Virus record (IMG/VR): IMGVR_UViG_3300021961_000134
Span: 1-54,241 of that record
Source of the DNA: a virus
DNA: 54,241 nucleotides
Reading direction: 5' to 3' (one strand)
Shown here one piece after another: positions 25,101 to 33,000 of the stretch (position 1 is its first letter; each line of letters starts with the position of its first letter). Under the pieces are notes generated by a model. That model saw only the letters and a list, made by a program, of their open reading frames with translations. It was not told the DNA's origin and ran no database searches. Both the position numbers and the translations under genes were made by a program.

Positions 25101-28100
25101 CACTGTAGTACGTTAAGCCTCTATAAGCTCTATCAAACGTACCACTCCAAACTTTATTATATGCTTGATCAAATGTTCCTGTATACACTGCGTCATAATT
25201 TTTAGTAAATGTACCAGAATAATTTGTCGTTATGTCACCAACATATGTTGCTACATAGGTCTTTATATACGATCCTAAAAACGTTCTTGAATAAGCTGCC
25301 TGCCAGGATGACGTATATACAGAACCCCATTCTGATGTATAATATCTAATACCTGTCCAGTTTTTAGAATAATATGCAACTCCAGAATAGTTACCACCAA
25401 GTGCACCATAGTTTTTAATAAATTTAGCAAAAATGCCACTATAATTTTTGCTATATGTTTTTGTATAATCACCTACATATGTCTTTTCATAGTTCTTAAC
25501 ATAGTCTTTATTGTATTCACCAAGGTAATTTTTAGTATAAGTTTTTTCATATGAACCTTGGTATACTGCAGTGTATGCTTTTACATAATCAGCACCATAT
25601 TCTTTTACGTAATTCTTACTATATGCACCTTGATATGTTTTTGTATACGTCTTATTGTATACATTAGAATATACACCATCCCATGTTCTACTATATTGTT
25701 TTGTATATTCTTTATTGTACGCTCCTTCATATGATTTACTATATCCTGCAACAAATGTTTGAACATAATCCCCTTGATATGTGTGTGAATATATCCCTTG
25801 GAAAACTTGTTGATAAGTTTTTTCATATTCTCCTACCCATACTTTAGCGTAGGCTTTGTTGAATTCATTACCATAATCACCAGCATATATTGTAGTGTAT
25901 ACTGCACCGTATTCGCCAATATAAGTTTTATTATAATCTTTGACCCAAGCTGACTCGTATGTCTTTACCCAGTCTTTACTATAATATCCTGTTTGAGCTG
26001 CATATGCTTTAACATAAGTTGTAGTATAAGTTTTGTCGTAATTTTTAGTCCAGTTTCTATCATAATTTGCAGTATAAAATCCAGTAAAGGCACCTGAATA
26101 TGTCCCTGTAAACACACTACCAAACGAACCTTCCCAAACCCTATCATAATTTTTAGTCCAGTTTCTGGAATATGTTAAAGACTGAATATATCCTTGGTTG
26201 AAGTATCCTGTATAAACACCTGACCAAATTCTTTGATAATTCTTAGACCAAACCTTTGTATAAGATAGAGACTGAATATATCCTCGGTTGAAGTATCCTG
26301 TGAAAACTCCAGTGTAAGCACCTTGCCATATCTTGTTGTAATCTTTGTTGTAGGCAGTAGTACCAGCAAAGAAACCTTGGAAAGCTAAAGCAAACCCAGA
26401 AAAATATGCATTACCAGAATACGCTTTAGAATAATCTTTTAAAAATGATCCAGTGCCTGTGAAGAATCCAGTAAAATATTGTACTGATTGATAATAATTG
26501 GGATTAAGGTACCCCGAATAATAGATATTACCATAATAAGCTGTTCCAGCAAACGTCCTAGCATATGATCTGGAATACCCAGCATAGTATGCTATACCTG
26601 AATATTCTTTAGTATATTCGCCAGAAAAGTATCCGGTTCCAACATACCAACCAGAAAAATTTCGTTGATAGTTAGGAGATAGAAACCCACCGTAGTAAAT
26701 ATTACCATAATATAAAGGGCCTATATATGTTTTTGTATATGTTTTATTCCAATCATGTATGAACACACCAGTATATGTACCAGCATATGACTTTACCCAT
26801 GTTCTGATATATCCATTATAATTTGCATTACCTAGATATGATGTAGTCCAATCCCTAGAATAATCATTTGTGTATCCACCGGTGTAGTTTCCTGCCCAAG
26901 CTCTAACCCAAGTTCTAAGATATCCATTATAATTTGCATTACCAACATACGCTGCTTCATAATTAATATTATATGTTTTATTAAAAGAACCTACAAAAGA
27001 GTTTCCCCAATCGTGGGTAAAAGCACCAGTATATGTTCCTGACCACACCTTTGAATATGTAGCAGTATAAGTTGTACTGTATGTTTTGTTCCAGTCTTTT
27101 GTATACGTGTTTAAGTAGTCTGTTTCTGGTAACCCAACATATGTTCCAGAGTAGGCCTTTAAAAAGGTTCCATTATATGTTGTTAAATATGACTTAGTAT
27201 AATCACCAGCCCATACACGATCATAAGATTTGGTATACAATCCCTGGAATATTTGTGCATATGTTTTAGTATACACCGCATCATAACTTCCAGCATATAC
27301 TTTGTTGAAATCTCCAACATATTCACCGCTATAGTCTTTACTGTAAAATGCAATGTAGGTATGATCATAGTTTTTACTATACGTCTTTACGTATATACCA
27401 GCATAGTTAGTGGTGTATGTTTTGTTGTATTCTTTTTCATACGAACCGACCCAATCTTTATTGTAGGTCTTTTCATAGTTTTTACTGTATTCCCCAAGAT
27501 AAGTTTTGACATAATCTTTAGCCCACAACTTAGAATATGCAGTGTTGTAATCTTTAGAATATTCACCTAGATAATTTTTATGATATACTGATTCATATGA
27601 ACCTGTATATGTTGCAACATAATTTTTAAGATAAGTTTTACCATATTCCCCTTGATATAACTTTAAATAATTTTTAACATATGTGCCTTCATATATTAAA
27701 GCACCAAAAGAAGTTAGTCCGCTGTAATCACCTGTGTATTGAGTTGCACCACCCTCAAAGTTAATTATTGCAACATAACCTGCGGTACCAGCATAATCAG
27801 CAGTATATTGTGGGGCGCCATAATCTTGCAGACCTGAGTATGCTTCTGATATTTGATAATTAGCAGTATAGGTAACAACGCTAGTATAGTTCTTAGCATA
27901 TTCTTTATTGAATGCTAGCTCAGATACCCAAGCTGCTTGTCCTTCATAGGTTTTACTATAACCTACGTAACCACTATATTCTCCTAAAAACCCTTCTGAT
28001 ATTGTTACTATTCCAGAATATGAACCAATACCTACATATGCTCTAGAAAACTGGGTATACCCAGTATAATACTCACCAGAATAGCTTTGGTAGCTTATTG

Positions 28101-28848
28101 CCCCCCCATATGCTTTATTATACTGAACAGGTCCTCCAACATAATTTAAAAACGTATTATATACTGAAGTATAGGTACCTGTATATGTTGCTGGCGCATT
28201 ATATTCCTTTGAATACGCTCTTTGAAATTCACTTTCGTAATATCGTGTACCAAGATATGCTTTGTTATAGTAAACAATTCGATCAGCAGTACCAGTATAA
28301 TTTTTTGCATAGTCAACAAAACCGTTGAAACCTTCACCATAAGTTCTTATATATGTTTGAGCGCCTTCATACGTACCAGTGTATATTCCACCTCTATAAT
28401 ACGCAGGACCTATGTATGTTACTGGACGCGAGTAGTTAGTGACGTTCCCATATGTGCCTTGGTAAATAGCAAATTGGTTGGCATCTGCCCAAATACTATC
28501 AGGTTGATTTGCTGCTGAAGCATATTCTTTAGAATATTGAATAGTACCTGCATACACTGCTGCTGCTTCATAGGTTGCAGTATAGGTATCAACGTCTATG
28601 GAATTGTAGTTTTGGGTCGTTACATATGTTGCTGTGTAACCTACTGGACCGGATGCAAAGTTACCATGCCAGGAAAGGGTTGATGTTCTACGTACAGTAT
28701 AAACGCCTTGATACCCATTATAGAATCCGCTATAAGCATTTGTATATGACATAAGAGCATTATGAGTAGACTCTCTTAGATAAGAGACTTGTCTATCTCT
28801 ACTCTCTCCTGCGTATTCCGATGCGTAAATTCTAGAGGCGTAACTCAT
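19117..28848 (-). CDS. Giant aromatic-tetrapeptide fibre protein 2 with glycine-rich adhesin domain (3243 aa)
   Basis: The protein starts MSYASRIYASEYAGESRDRQ after a GAGGTG ribosome site. Residues from about 37 to 1846 are an aromatic array, irregular at first and then strictly period four from about residue 395. Residues of about 1850-2085 are a different domain. It has Trp-containing fibre strands (SWKQVRYINVKEGGDWKIAY), then KGGNGGDIGG and a run of nine glycines. A second array fills about 2090-3112. The last 130 residues are again glycine-rich (GVPGSGGAGWTVG, LPGGVGGNLGQVGMGGG). The glycine-rich parts resemble receptor-binding tips of T4-like and marine phage fibres. It should be the receptor-recognising partner of giant protein 1, which follows nine bases downstream. 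Confidence 0.85.
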   Translation of the reverse strand: MSYASRIYASEYAGESRDRQVSYLRESTHNALMSYTNAYSGFYNGYQGVYTVRRTSTLSWHGNFASGPVGYTATYVTTQNYNSIDVDTYTATYEAAAVYAGTIQYSKEYASAANQPDSIWADANQFAIYQGTYGNVTNYSRPVTYIGPAYYRGGIYTGTYEGAQTYIRTYGEGFNGFVDYAKNYTGTADRIVYYNKAYLGTRYYESEFQRAYSKEYNAPATYTGTYTSVYNTFLNYVGGPVQYNKAYGGAISYQSYSGEYYTGYTQFSRAYVGIGSYSGIVTISEGFLGEYSGYVGYSKTYEGQAAWVSELAFNKEYAKNYTSVVTYTANYQISEAYSGLQDYGAPQYTADYAGTAGYVAIINFEGGATQYTGDYSGLTSFGALIYEGTYVKNYLKLYQGEYGKTYLKNYVATYTGSYESVYHKNYLGEYSKDYNTAYSKLWAKDYVKTYLGEYSKNYEKTYNKDWVGSYEKEYNKTYTTNYAGIYVKTYSKNYDHTYIAFYSKDYSGEYVGDFNKVYAGSYDAVYTKTYAQIFQGLYTKSYDRVWAGDYTKSYLTTYNGTFLKAYSGTYVGLPETDYLNTYTKDWNKTYSTTYTATYSKVWSGTYTGAFTHDWGNSFVGSFNKTYNINYEAAYVGNANYNGYLRTWVRAWAGNYTGGYTNDYSRDWTTSYLGNANYNGYIRTWVKSYAGTYTGVFIHDWNKTYTKTYIGPLYYGNIYYGGFLSPNYQRNFSGWYVGTGYFSGEYTKEYSGIAYYAGYSRSYARTFAGTAYYGNIYYSGYLNPNYYQSVQYFTGFFTGTGSFLKDYSKAYSGNAYFSGFALAFQGFFAGTTAYNKDYNKIWQGAYTGVFTGYFNRGYIQSLSYTKVWSKNYQRIWSGVYTGYFNQGYIQSLTYSRNWTKNYDRVWEGSFGSVFTGTYSGAFTGFYTANYDRNWTKNYDKTYTTTYVKAYAAQTGYYSKDWVKTYESAWVKDYNKTYIGEYGAVYTTIYAGDYGNEFNKAYAKVWVGEYEKTYQQVFQGIYSHTYQGDYVQTFVAGYSKSYEGAYNKEYTKQYSRTWDGVYSNVYNKTYTKTYQGAYSKNYVKEYGADYVKAYTAVYQGSYEKTYTKNYLGEYNKDYVKNYEKTYVGDYTKTYSKNYSGIFAKFIKNYGALGGNYSGVAYYSKNWTGIRYYTSEWGSVYTSSWQAAYSRTFLGSYIKTYVATYVGDITTNYSGTFTKNYDAVYTGTFDQAYNKVWSGTFDRAYRGLTYYSGYTSESGYYSKEYLRLWSGTFSGPDYARSFHGPVIYFGGWSNQNVYTKEYAKNWSTTYNKIWVGSYTKDYAGPLFFGGYSRTLSYTKEYSRIWTGVFNKYYSGVYNQDFIGPLFFSGYSGANYTLIYWSRAYLGDAYFGGVRLAEYNKTYNVSYRGDAFYAGYIKTYAKDYNKTYSGLPYYSGYLKSYTKEYSVTYTGVAYFGGYLKNYSHSFVGTGYFSRAYNKEYSGTAYFAGYLRNFAKLYATAAYYGNIYYAGYLNPNYYQGVLYYTGYYNASANFIKGYEKAYSGDAYFGGYIKEYNGFLKTYGGFAQTFTGYFAGQANFTKTFNVYFSPLVNYTKNWQKTYRPSADFNKEYVKAYVGSTNYNKHYLEGPAYGTYLGNFTGGYRKEYAGEYIKLYARSYISESYAYYQKVYSKSYDKAYTKVWSRNYTTQRIENFVAYNKIYSRSYTGSFEKLYAKAYRGDGTSYVKTYEGTYSASYVHSWEGVYTKIWQKAYTGTYTKVTSTNYDKSYNKNYIGAYSSDYLKNWLGSYSPVAAYVGDYTGSTNYEGLLYYTKTYLSEFQGSFQPSYTGQTEFVKNYTGNLTRQEVYRGTTSFVGPSSGQLNTQNSDPKLFVMNDSSWQSVKNMFVQQEDSWKQVRYINVKEGGDWKIAYVGYDHTDIIFNSNGRLISENAGSSRGSDYIDGKIVYYINNFNLRDYLFSIGKDPDKNLQMVNIFIGEQLEHSKTFILGSDGSTSSSLDLSTMQAVTANVSGSTTADLKHLVRVVTYPCGYIVGKGGNGGDIGGPRGLSYSGTNGGDAIKTSSSDVHLFIENYGTIGGGGGGGGASGITDPYSDQAGVYQATYLGRVWQGGADATEYVPTNVFTNYYSGAGFAKSYTGVFNKTYVDNFERNFTGAYAGSYTGVYDGNYVKHYLKSYVGSYTGNFAGILYYGGYISQIQYAKTYVGHFEGTYTNTYQGPRSYASGPSYSATNYTGLIYYGNTITTYHQSAPEYFNGYNSLRNFVGPGYGTVAYYGNVFYSGYLNPNYYSRTLYFTGNYASGAGFLNTTTFALSYGTEVYYGGGYQNYVKTYTGIFTGNFVKHYTGTIYYNREFLGTYLGSYLKTYVGSYTGGYSRSFIGTYAGSYEKGYTKAYSGTYSKTYTGTYAISFEAVGGQFIVPYSKQYSGLLYYQSYLGYSGGGANYGVDYVKNYVGGYVGQASYAEGRDGIAGSYPGVVETYVGEHTYTKTEYVKAYIGAYTPAQAFTGSWSGGNYVGTVTAYTSVPGYTANYGGSYNTYVSSTIYAGVSDEFIKTFSTNYSKGYTNDYNTTSFTGVYSGVTVYGGTVYYMGTEYERSFERAYAGAYSGEFNKTYLTVGSSASFEGLYTKEYNVSYNVTYVGHYQKSYSSEPSAYGGGYYQSNFVGAYIGSYDATYVKQYNKLYTQAFEGTYLGSYEATYQQTFEKTYSKSYDRTYNAYAGDFVAEYSVDYTAAYVGDFTKEYTKAFVGSYQGSFSKTYNKEYTKNYSGSYSRTFTGDYQDTYAREYIAEYVGNYTKSYNVTFTAEYSGTYTKEYLKGYNKSYSVNYNRVRIVGYEGLQGYSRAASLLYNGYESADTFAPYGGNYGSEVNYNISTNYTGEYSTALDVDYNKIWAAGYQTTYVGYTSALGWTDDYGTTYSTTPESYHAVEAVYSVTYENAYAWTAYYTATSALYFDQTYGKDYAKNWSKTYGKNWQASYANVFVGYYSKSYTAVYNKTWSGSISYLGPVYFGGGAFGGNWTRTYTGSYSAIAYYGNIYYGGAYLNETLYSGLTPYTGVFHLSTSYLGNANYSATYTKAWTHIYAGSYANEFVADYAKSYVKIYGATYSKAYVGSYARTYEGANYLQEINRSFFGTSDIVGVPGSGGAGWTVGISPKSSKYESAQLKVEPRNGTLINGGLRGQPNYDYGNTRLPGGVGGNLGQVGMGGGEEFRRKSRFHNCGDGGLPGAAVVGFDINNVSFIYEGNILGDTTYKYQ
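19513..22580 (-). repeat. Aromatic tetrapeptide array B of giant protein 2, inside the glycine-rich region
   Basis: About 1,020 residues of aromatic repeats separate the nine-glycine run from the C-terminal glycine-rich segment. The phase is less regular than in giant protein 1, with many five- and six-residue spacings and several YYGN elements (about 19740-19801 and 22006-22061). The array begins at about GVYQATYLGRVW and ends at NYLQEINRSFFG. Confidence 0.8.
22585..23300 (-). other. Glycine-rich adhesin-type domain within giant protein 2
   Basis: This is the only long non-repetitive part of the protein (about residues 1850-2085). Three Trp-containing strands resemble the stem found before glycine-rich tips in marine phage fibres (SWQSVKNMFVQ, SWKQVRYINVK, DWKIAYVGYD). 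They are followed by a VGKGGNGGDIGG segment, a GGDAIKTSSSDVHLFIENYG strand and a polyglycine run. Similar glycine-rich layered domains form the receptor-binding tip of gp38-type adhesins. Confidence 0.7.
23310..28740 (-). repeat. Aromatic tetrapeptide array A of giant protein 2
   Basis: About 1,800 residues contain aromatic residues mostly every four positions. The first 360 residues are irregular and enriched in GxxxY and NAPAxY-type spacers. Strict period four holds from about residue 395 onward. Tandem near-copies are visible in the DNA: 42 bases beginning at 26179 recur at 26269 with four differences. A 22-base stretch at 26811 recurs exactly at 26922. Confidence 0.85.
24308..24357 (-). 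repeat. Fibre element YYGNIYYAGYLNPNYYQ, copy in giant protein 2
   Basis: This 50-base stretch is identical except for one base to 14291-14340 in giant gene 1, about 10 kb away. Further, more diverged copies in the same gene lie at about 26489-26541, 26668-26722, 22006-22061 and 19740-19801. Confidence 0.85.
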
Positions 28849-28860
28849 TCTTTATTCACC

Positions 28861-29154
28861 TCAGGAGTATACTTGGTACCAGATATCTCCATTTGCTCCA
28901 CCACTGGGAGCATCTGTGCTCACATAAACAACATATGAAGAAAGGTTATTTGAATCGCCACCGAAGTTAACTGAGGTCTTCTGAATCTCTGCTACACTTA
29001 TAGAATTAACTATACCTTTATCTGTAACATTAGCTGTTACAGCAAATGTTGTATTTCCAAACTCTCCAGTTGTAATACCAGTATCGGGAAGGGTACTTAT
29101 TTGTACGTTGGCTGAGCTATTAACAATCTCAACACCTGCGACTTTAAGAGCCAT
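28861..29154 (-). CDS. 97-aa fibre-associated structural protein
   Basis: The protein starts MALKVAGVEIVNSSANVQIS and is rich in Val, Ser, Thr and Asn. It ends with a tail typical of marine phage fibre proteins, in which a D-A-P-S-G-G-A-N-G-D-I-W-Y segment appears (TDAPSGGANGDIWYQVYS). That G-D-I-W-Y ending is common in short fibre or adapter proteins. GGAGGA lies just upstream of the ATG, inside the end of the S74-domain gene (11-base overlap). It is immediately followed by the giant fibre gene, so it may be a connector between baseplate and fibre. The function is inferred only as structural. Confidence 0.6.
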   Translation of the reverse strand: MALKVAGVEIVNSSANVQISTLPDTGITTGEFGNTTFAVTANVTDKGIVNSISVAEIQKTSVNFGGDSNNLSSYVVYVSTDAPSGGANGDIWYQVYS

Positions 29155-29812
29155 TCGAGTCCTCCAGAACTTTTATTCTTTTTGAAAGATCTTTAATTGC
29201 CTCTAACAATAAAGGAATCAAAGATTGATATTTCACAGCCAAGTTTCCGTTTCCGTTTGTTTCAACAAGGAATGGAAGCATCTCCTGGACTTCCTGAGCA
29301 ATAACACCCAAATCAGTTTTACCGTCTTTTTGATCCCCTGTCTTCCACTCAAATATATATCCATTTAATTTTTCGAGGATGTCAACTGGATTCTCAATTA
29401 TTCTTATGTTATCTTTAAGGTTTCTATCTGAGGAATAATTAGCTTCAACGTCTCCTGTTGCAAACAAGTTACGTACATGAGTGTTACCAAATTGATAAGC
29501 TGCGGATCCTAAATCATATGAATTATTAGAAGTAGGAATTATATTAGAAGATAGTCCTAAAGATGTAGCTACTGATACAGTACCACCCCTAATAGCATCT
29601 ACAGCAGTAAATGTGTTAGCTGAAAATACACCTTCAACATGACCATTACCTGTTGTGGTAGTATGGTTAGTTGAGTTAGGCTGAGCGACAGCTCCTACTG
29701 TAACAATGATTGTACCAGCATCATAAACTAGCTGGTTAGTTCTAACTCTCCATTCGTCAAATGTATCAGTCGAAGCTATTACATTTGCGCCTAGGTATGT
29801 AGTTTTGGCCAT
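29144..29812 (-). CDS. Fibre protein with C-terminal peptidase S74 chaperone domain
   Basis: This 222-aa protein has a short beta-rich front part, including the SYDLGSAAYQFGNTHVRNLF motif that is very common before S74 domains. An intramolecular chaperone domain starts at about residue 127. The self-cleavage dyad is visible as S128 and K133 in SSDRNLKDNI, with the same five-residue spacing as in phage endosialidase. After it come LNGYIFEWK, DLGVIAQEVQEMLPFLV and a C-terminal LIPLLLEAIKDLSKRIKVLE coiled coil. Such domains trimerise the fibre and then cut themselves off. The mature fibre would be only about 127 residues, so it may be a small tip or serve another fibre in trans. Confidence 0.9.
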   Translation of the reverse strand: MAKTTYLGANVIASTDTFDEWRVRTNQLVYDAGTIIVTVGAVAQPNSTNHTTTTGNGHVEGVFSANTFTAVDAIRGGTVSVATSLGLSSNIIPTSNNSYDLGSAAYQFGNTHVRNLFATGDVEANYSSDRNLKDNIRIIENPVDILEKLNGYIFEWKTGDQKDGKTDLGVIAQEVQEMLPFLVETNGNGNLAVKYQSLIPLLLEAIKDLSKRIKVLEDSNGS

Positions 29813-29813
29813 A

Positions 29814-30023
29814 TCATCCTCGAGATAAACTTAGCAACATATTTTTAATTTCTGCAATGTCTGACTTTAATTGCTCAACATCATTATATATTTGTTTAGC
29901 TTTTTTTGCTTCTTCACGTTGAGCTTTATAAAGTCTAAATGCTTCTACGTCTCTATTTATAAGAGCCATGTTGCTAAGATCTCGAACGTATTGTTCTTTT
30001 TCAGTTACAAATCTTTGTGACAT
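29814..30023 (-). CDS. 69-aa coiled-coil protein
   Basis: The short protein is nearly all charged helix: MSQRFVTEKEQYVRDLSNMA followed by NRDVEAFRLYKAQREEAKKA, ending with a heptad-like LKSDIAEIKNMLLSLSRG. This pattern predicts a coiled coil from about residue 45. It is placed between the DUF4815 structural gene (one base apart) and the S74 fibre gene. It is probably a virion adapter or assembly factor; no family is recognised. Confidence 0.65.
   Translation of the reverse strand: MSQRFVTEKEQYVRDLSNMALINRDVEAFRLYKAQREEAKKAKQIYNDVEQLKSDIAEIKNMLLSLSRG
29954..29961 (-). promoter_or_regulatory. T4-type late promoter (TATAAATA) upstream of the fibre genes
   Basis: A perfect minus-strand TATAAATA lies inside the 69-aa gene, about 142 bases upstream of the S74 fibre gene at 29812. 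It is well placed to transcribe the S74 fibre, the 97-aa protein and both giant genes separately from the baseplate operon. It is coding sequence as well, so it could be chance. Confidence 0.5.
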
Positions 30024-30024
30024 A

Positions 30025-33000
30025 TTAGATACTCAATGCAATTGCTCTATAGTTATCAACTCTTGGTACCAGCGCTTTATCTGTTGCTAGCATTACTATT
30101 TTAACTTGATAATATTTAAACGTATCAAATTTAATAGTATCTGAGTTATAATATGTAGCAATATAATCATTTTGAGGATCTTTAAACAATGTTTGTTTTT
30201 GAGTTACCTTTTCTAACGAACATTGAGAATTTGTAAAAGATAAGCTGTTACCAAGTGTAATTGTTGTACCAGATATAGATGTAATAGCCTCTATTTGATA
30301 ATCGGACAATCTACTTGTATTGACTACTTTAAGTAGATCGCCAACTGCTAAATCTCCAGCAGTATCATGATCCACTGTGCTTGTAACTGTAGCACTGCCT
30401 GAAGTTACAGTAGCATACCCATCCAACGAGCTTGTCGGAGGTGTTTGAGGTATTCTATATTCATACTCTCTATAATCCACTCTGTTATATGGATTAGTAA
30501 ACGAATCATCCCCTTGCAATTCTAACTTTGTCCATTGTCTATCAATAAAGCTATCCGATTCAAGAGCATTCGATCCTTTGATGAATACTTCCAATTGTGA
30601 CCCAGGAGGCTTTGTAGAAGTAACGTACAATCTCATATCTTCTGCATCTAATTCAGAATCTAGAGTAACTACTTTAGAAACATACTTAGCATCAGCTGAA
30701 CCTTGACCTGGCAGATATTCATTGGTACTATCATTATTAATAATATTATGATATCTTACTATACCCATTGTACTTGCATCTATAACAGGAGATACAATTC
30801 TATTTCCTGTAGTGAGAGTAAATGATGGTCTGAAAGATTTACCAGATACAATCTGATTAGATTTACTATTCAATTTACCAGCTGTTGATAAATAGTTTCT
30901 ATTATTCATCGGATACCCTGTACTAGCTATACTTCCAGAAGCTGTGTTAACTGTAGCAGCTTGCGACAGTAAAGTTTCGTTAGGAGTAAACGAATATATT
31001 AGATTTTCAAATGAAGTTATATCAACATTTTCTACTGCATTTATAGTACAATTTGCTCCAGACCTAGATCCAATAACTTGGTTACCAGATGCAAATTTAA
31101 ACGTAGTATTAGATGCTGTAGAATCGATAAGGAACAAATCATTGTTCGCAGATGTATTCTCAAAGAAAACTACCTTACCTACTGGCGTCTTTTGTATGTT
31201 AGCTGTAGTATCTGTAAACTTTGGATATCCTCTAACCTTCAAACTTGTATTGTTGGCTATGGCAATAACTTGTCTGATATCATGAGATGTTCCATTAGTA
31301 AGAGCGATAGTATCGCCAACTACTAATTCAGAACTAAATGAAGTTCCAGTACCTGTAATAAAGTTATTACTTGTAGAAAATGATACTGTGCCAGTTACAT
31401 TGGCAGAGTTATTATAGACAAAAGCCAATTCTCCAGTTTCGAACCTACCGTTGATATTAGCCATATCAATAAACTCATAATCTTTTTCAACAAACTCAGC
31501 AGTTCCACTTTCACTGGAAAATTCTGCCCTGTATAAAATGAATTTTAAATCTTCATCAATTACTGGTTTCCATGCAGTGTTATTCGTTGATAAGAATAGA
31601 CTACCTAGGAAGTTATCATTGATGTTAGGTACATTTGTTCTTAGATCATTCTCACCAGTTTTTCTGACAAATACATTATAGTTAGGGTTATTACCATCAG
31701 GTAAAAGAACTACACAAAATTCTTTTTCTGTAGGTAAGTATACTGGAGCGTCAAATGTTACTGTTGTAGCCACAGATCCATTAGTACTAAGATTTACTTG
31801 ACTAGAAGCTAAGTGAATCTGCGCATATGGCAGTATGTTTGGTGCAGGGTATCCGTTGTTTACTTCTCTTAGTTCTACTGTTATACCTAATCTCGGATCT
31901 CTGGTTTCAAAGAATAGATCCATTTTAGTAACAAAAACTCCAGAAGCTATTTCATTCTTAGCTAAGTTAACTCTAAACGTCTGCGATAGCGGATCACCAT
32001 TGCTATTGCCACCATCACTTTCTTGTGCGGGAGGCTCATTCCATCGACGTGTAGTTATGCTCTTTAACGAAGTTTTTTGAGACGTAGAGGTTTCTGAAAC
32101 AACCCTTTGACCTGTATTAACAACGTTTTGTTTTGCCTTTATTTCTTTAGTAGTTAAAGTAACTGCGGATTTGGTAACACCAAAGTTGTATGCACTGAAA
32201 TCTTGTGTACAAAATGATCTACTAGCATCAATATTGGTATAGAGATTCTTTTCAGAAACTAAAACTTGTCTATCACCAACTTTGTATGTTTGTGCAGGAA
32301 TGTATAATTTGAAGAAACATTCCCCTGAAGAGTTGGTAATAATAGAACCACCTCTAACTCCTCTATCAGCAAAACTTCCTTGCTGTACCTGTTCACCGGC
32401 TTCAATAGCACATGGTGTTACATAACTGCTGTGATCCTTTTCATCAAAATAAACATAGTGTCTTGTATCTGGTTTTAACCCGTAACAATATACTTCTATT
32501 TCTTGCTCTCTAATATAAGGAGAGGAAGTCAAATCGGTCACAAATGAACCAACAGGAATAGTATTTTCTACTTCGTCGTAAGTTATTTGAGTAATACTAT
32601 CTTGAATTAAATCAGTTCTCGTATCGCTATAAGTTTCTACTGTCACCTCATCTGCATTTTCTTGCAGATCAAAACCGCTTCCAGAAGTTGCTCTTACAGT
32701 TCTACGATTAGTTATACTGGTAGATGTTCCTAATAGCACTGAGTCATATGTAGAACTTAAAACTTCAGATTTAGGTCTTTGAATAGCCTCTATTTGATTA
32801 AGCTCACTTATAAGAGCTTTTGTACTAGCTCCAAGATCTAAACCGACATTTATTGCTTTATCTGGAGGAGTTTTAACGTCAAAGTAGTTATCATAGTCTG
32901 GAAGAAGTACACAAGTACCTGACCATTTCCAGAAAAATTCTGCACAGTTTCTTGTTCTTGTAGCTCCAGTTTGAGACTTAAACTCTACATGATTGTAAGG

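Noticed and set aside
10210-28848. Diversity-generating retroelement acting on the fibres
   Set aside because: No reverse transcriptase gene or template/variable repeat pair with adenine-specific differences is visible in this window. The repeats are ordinary coding duplications.
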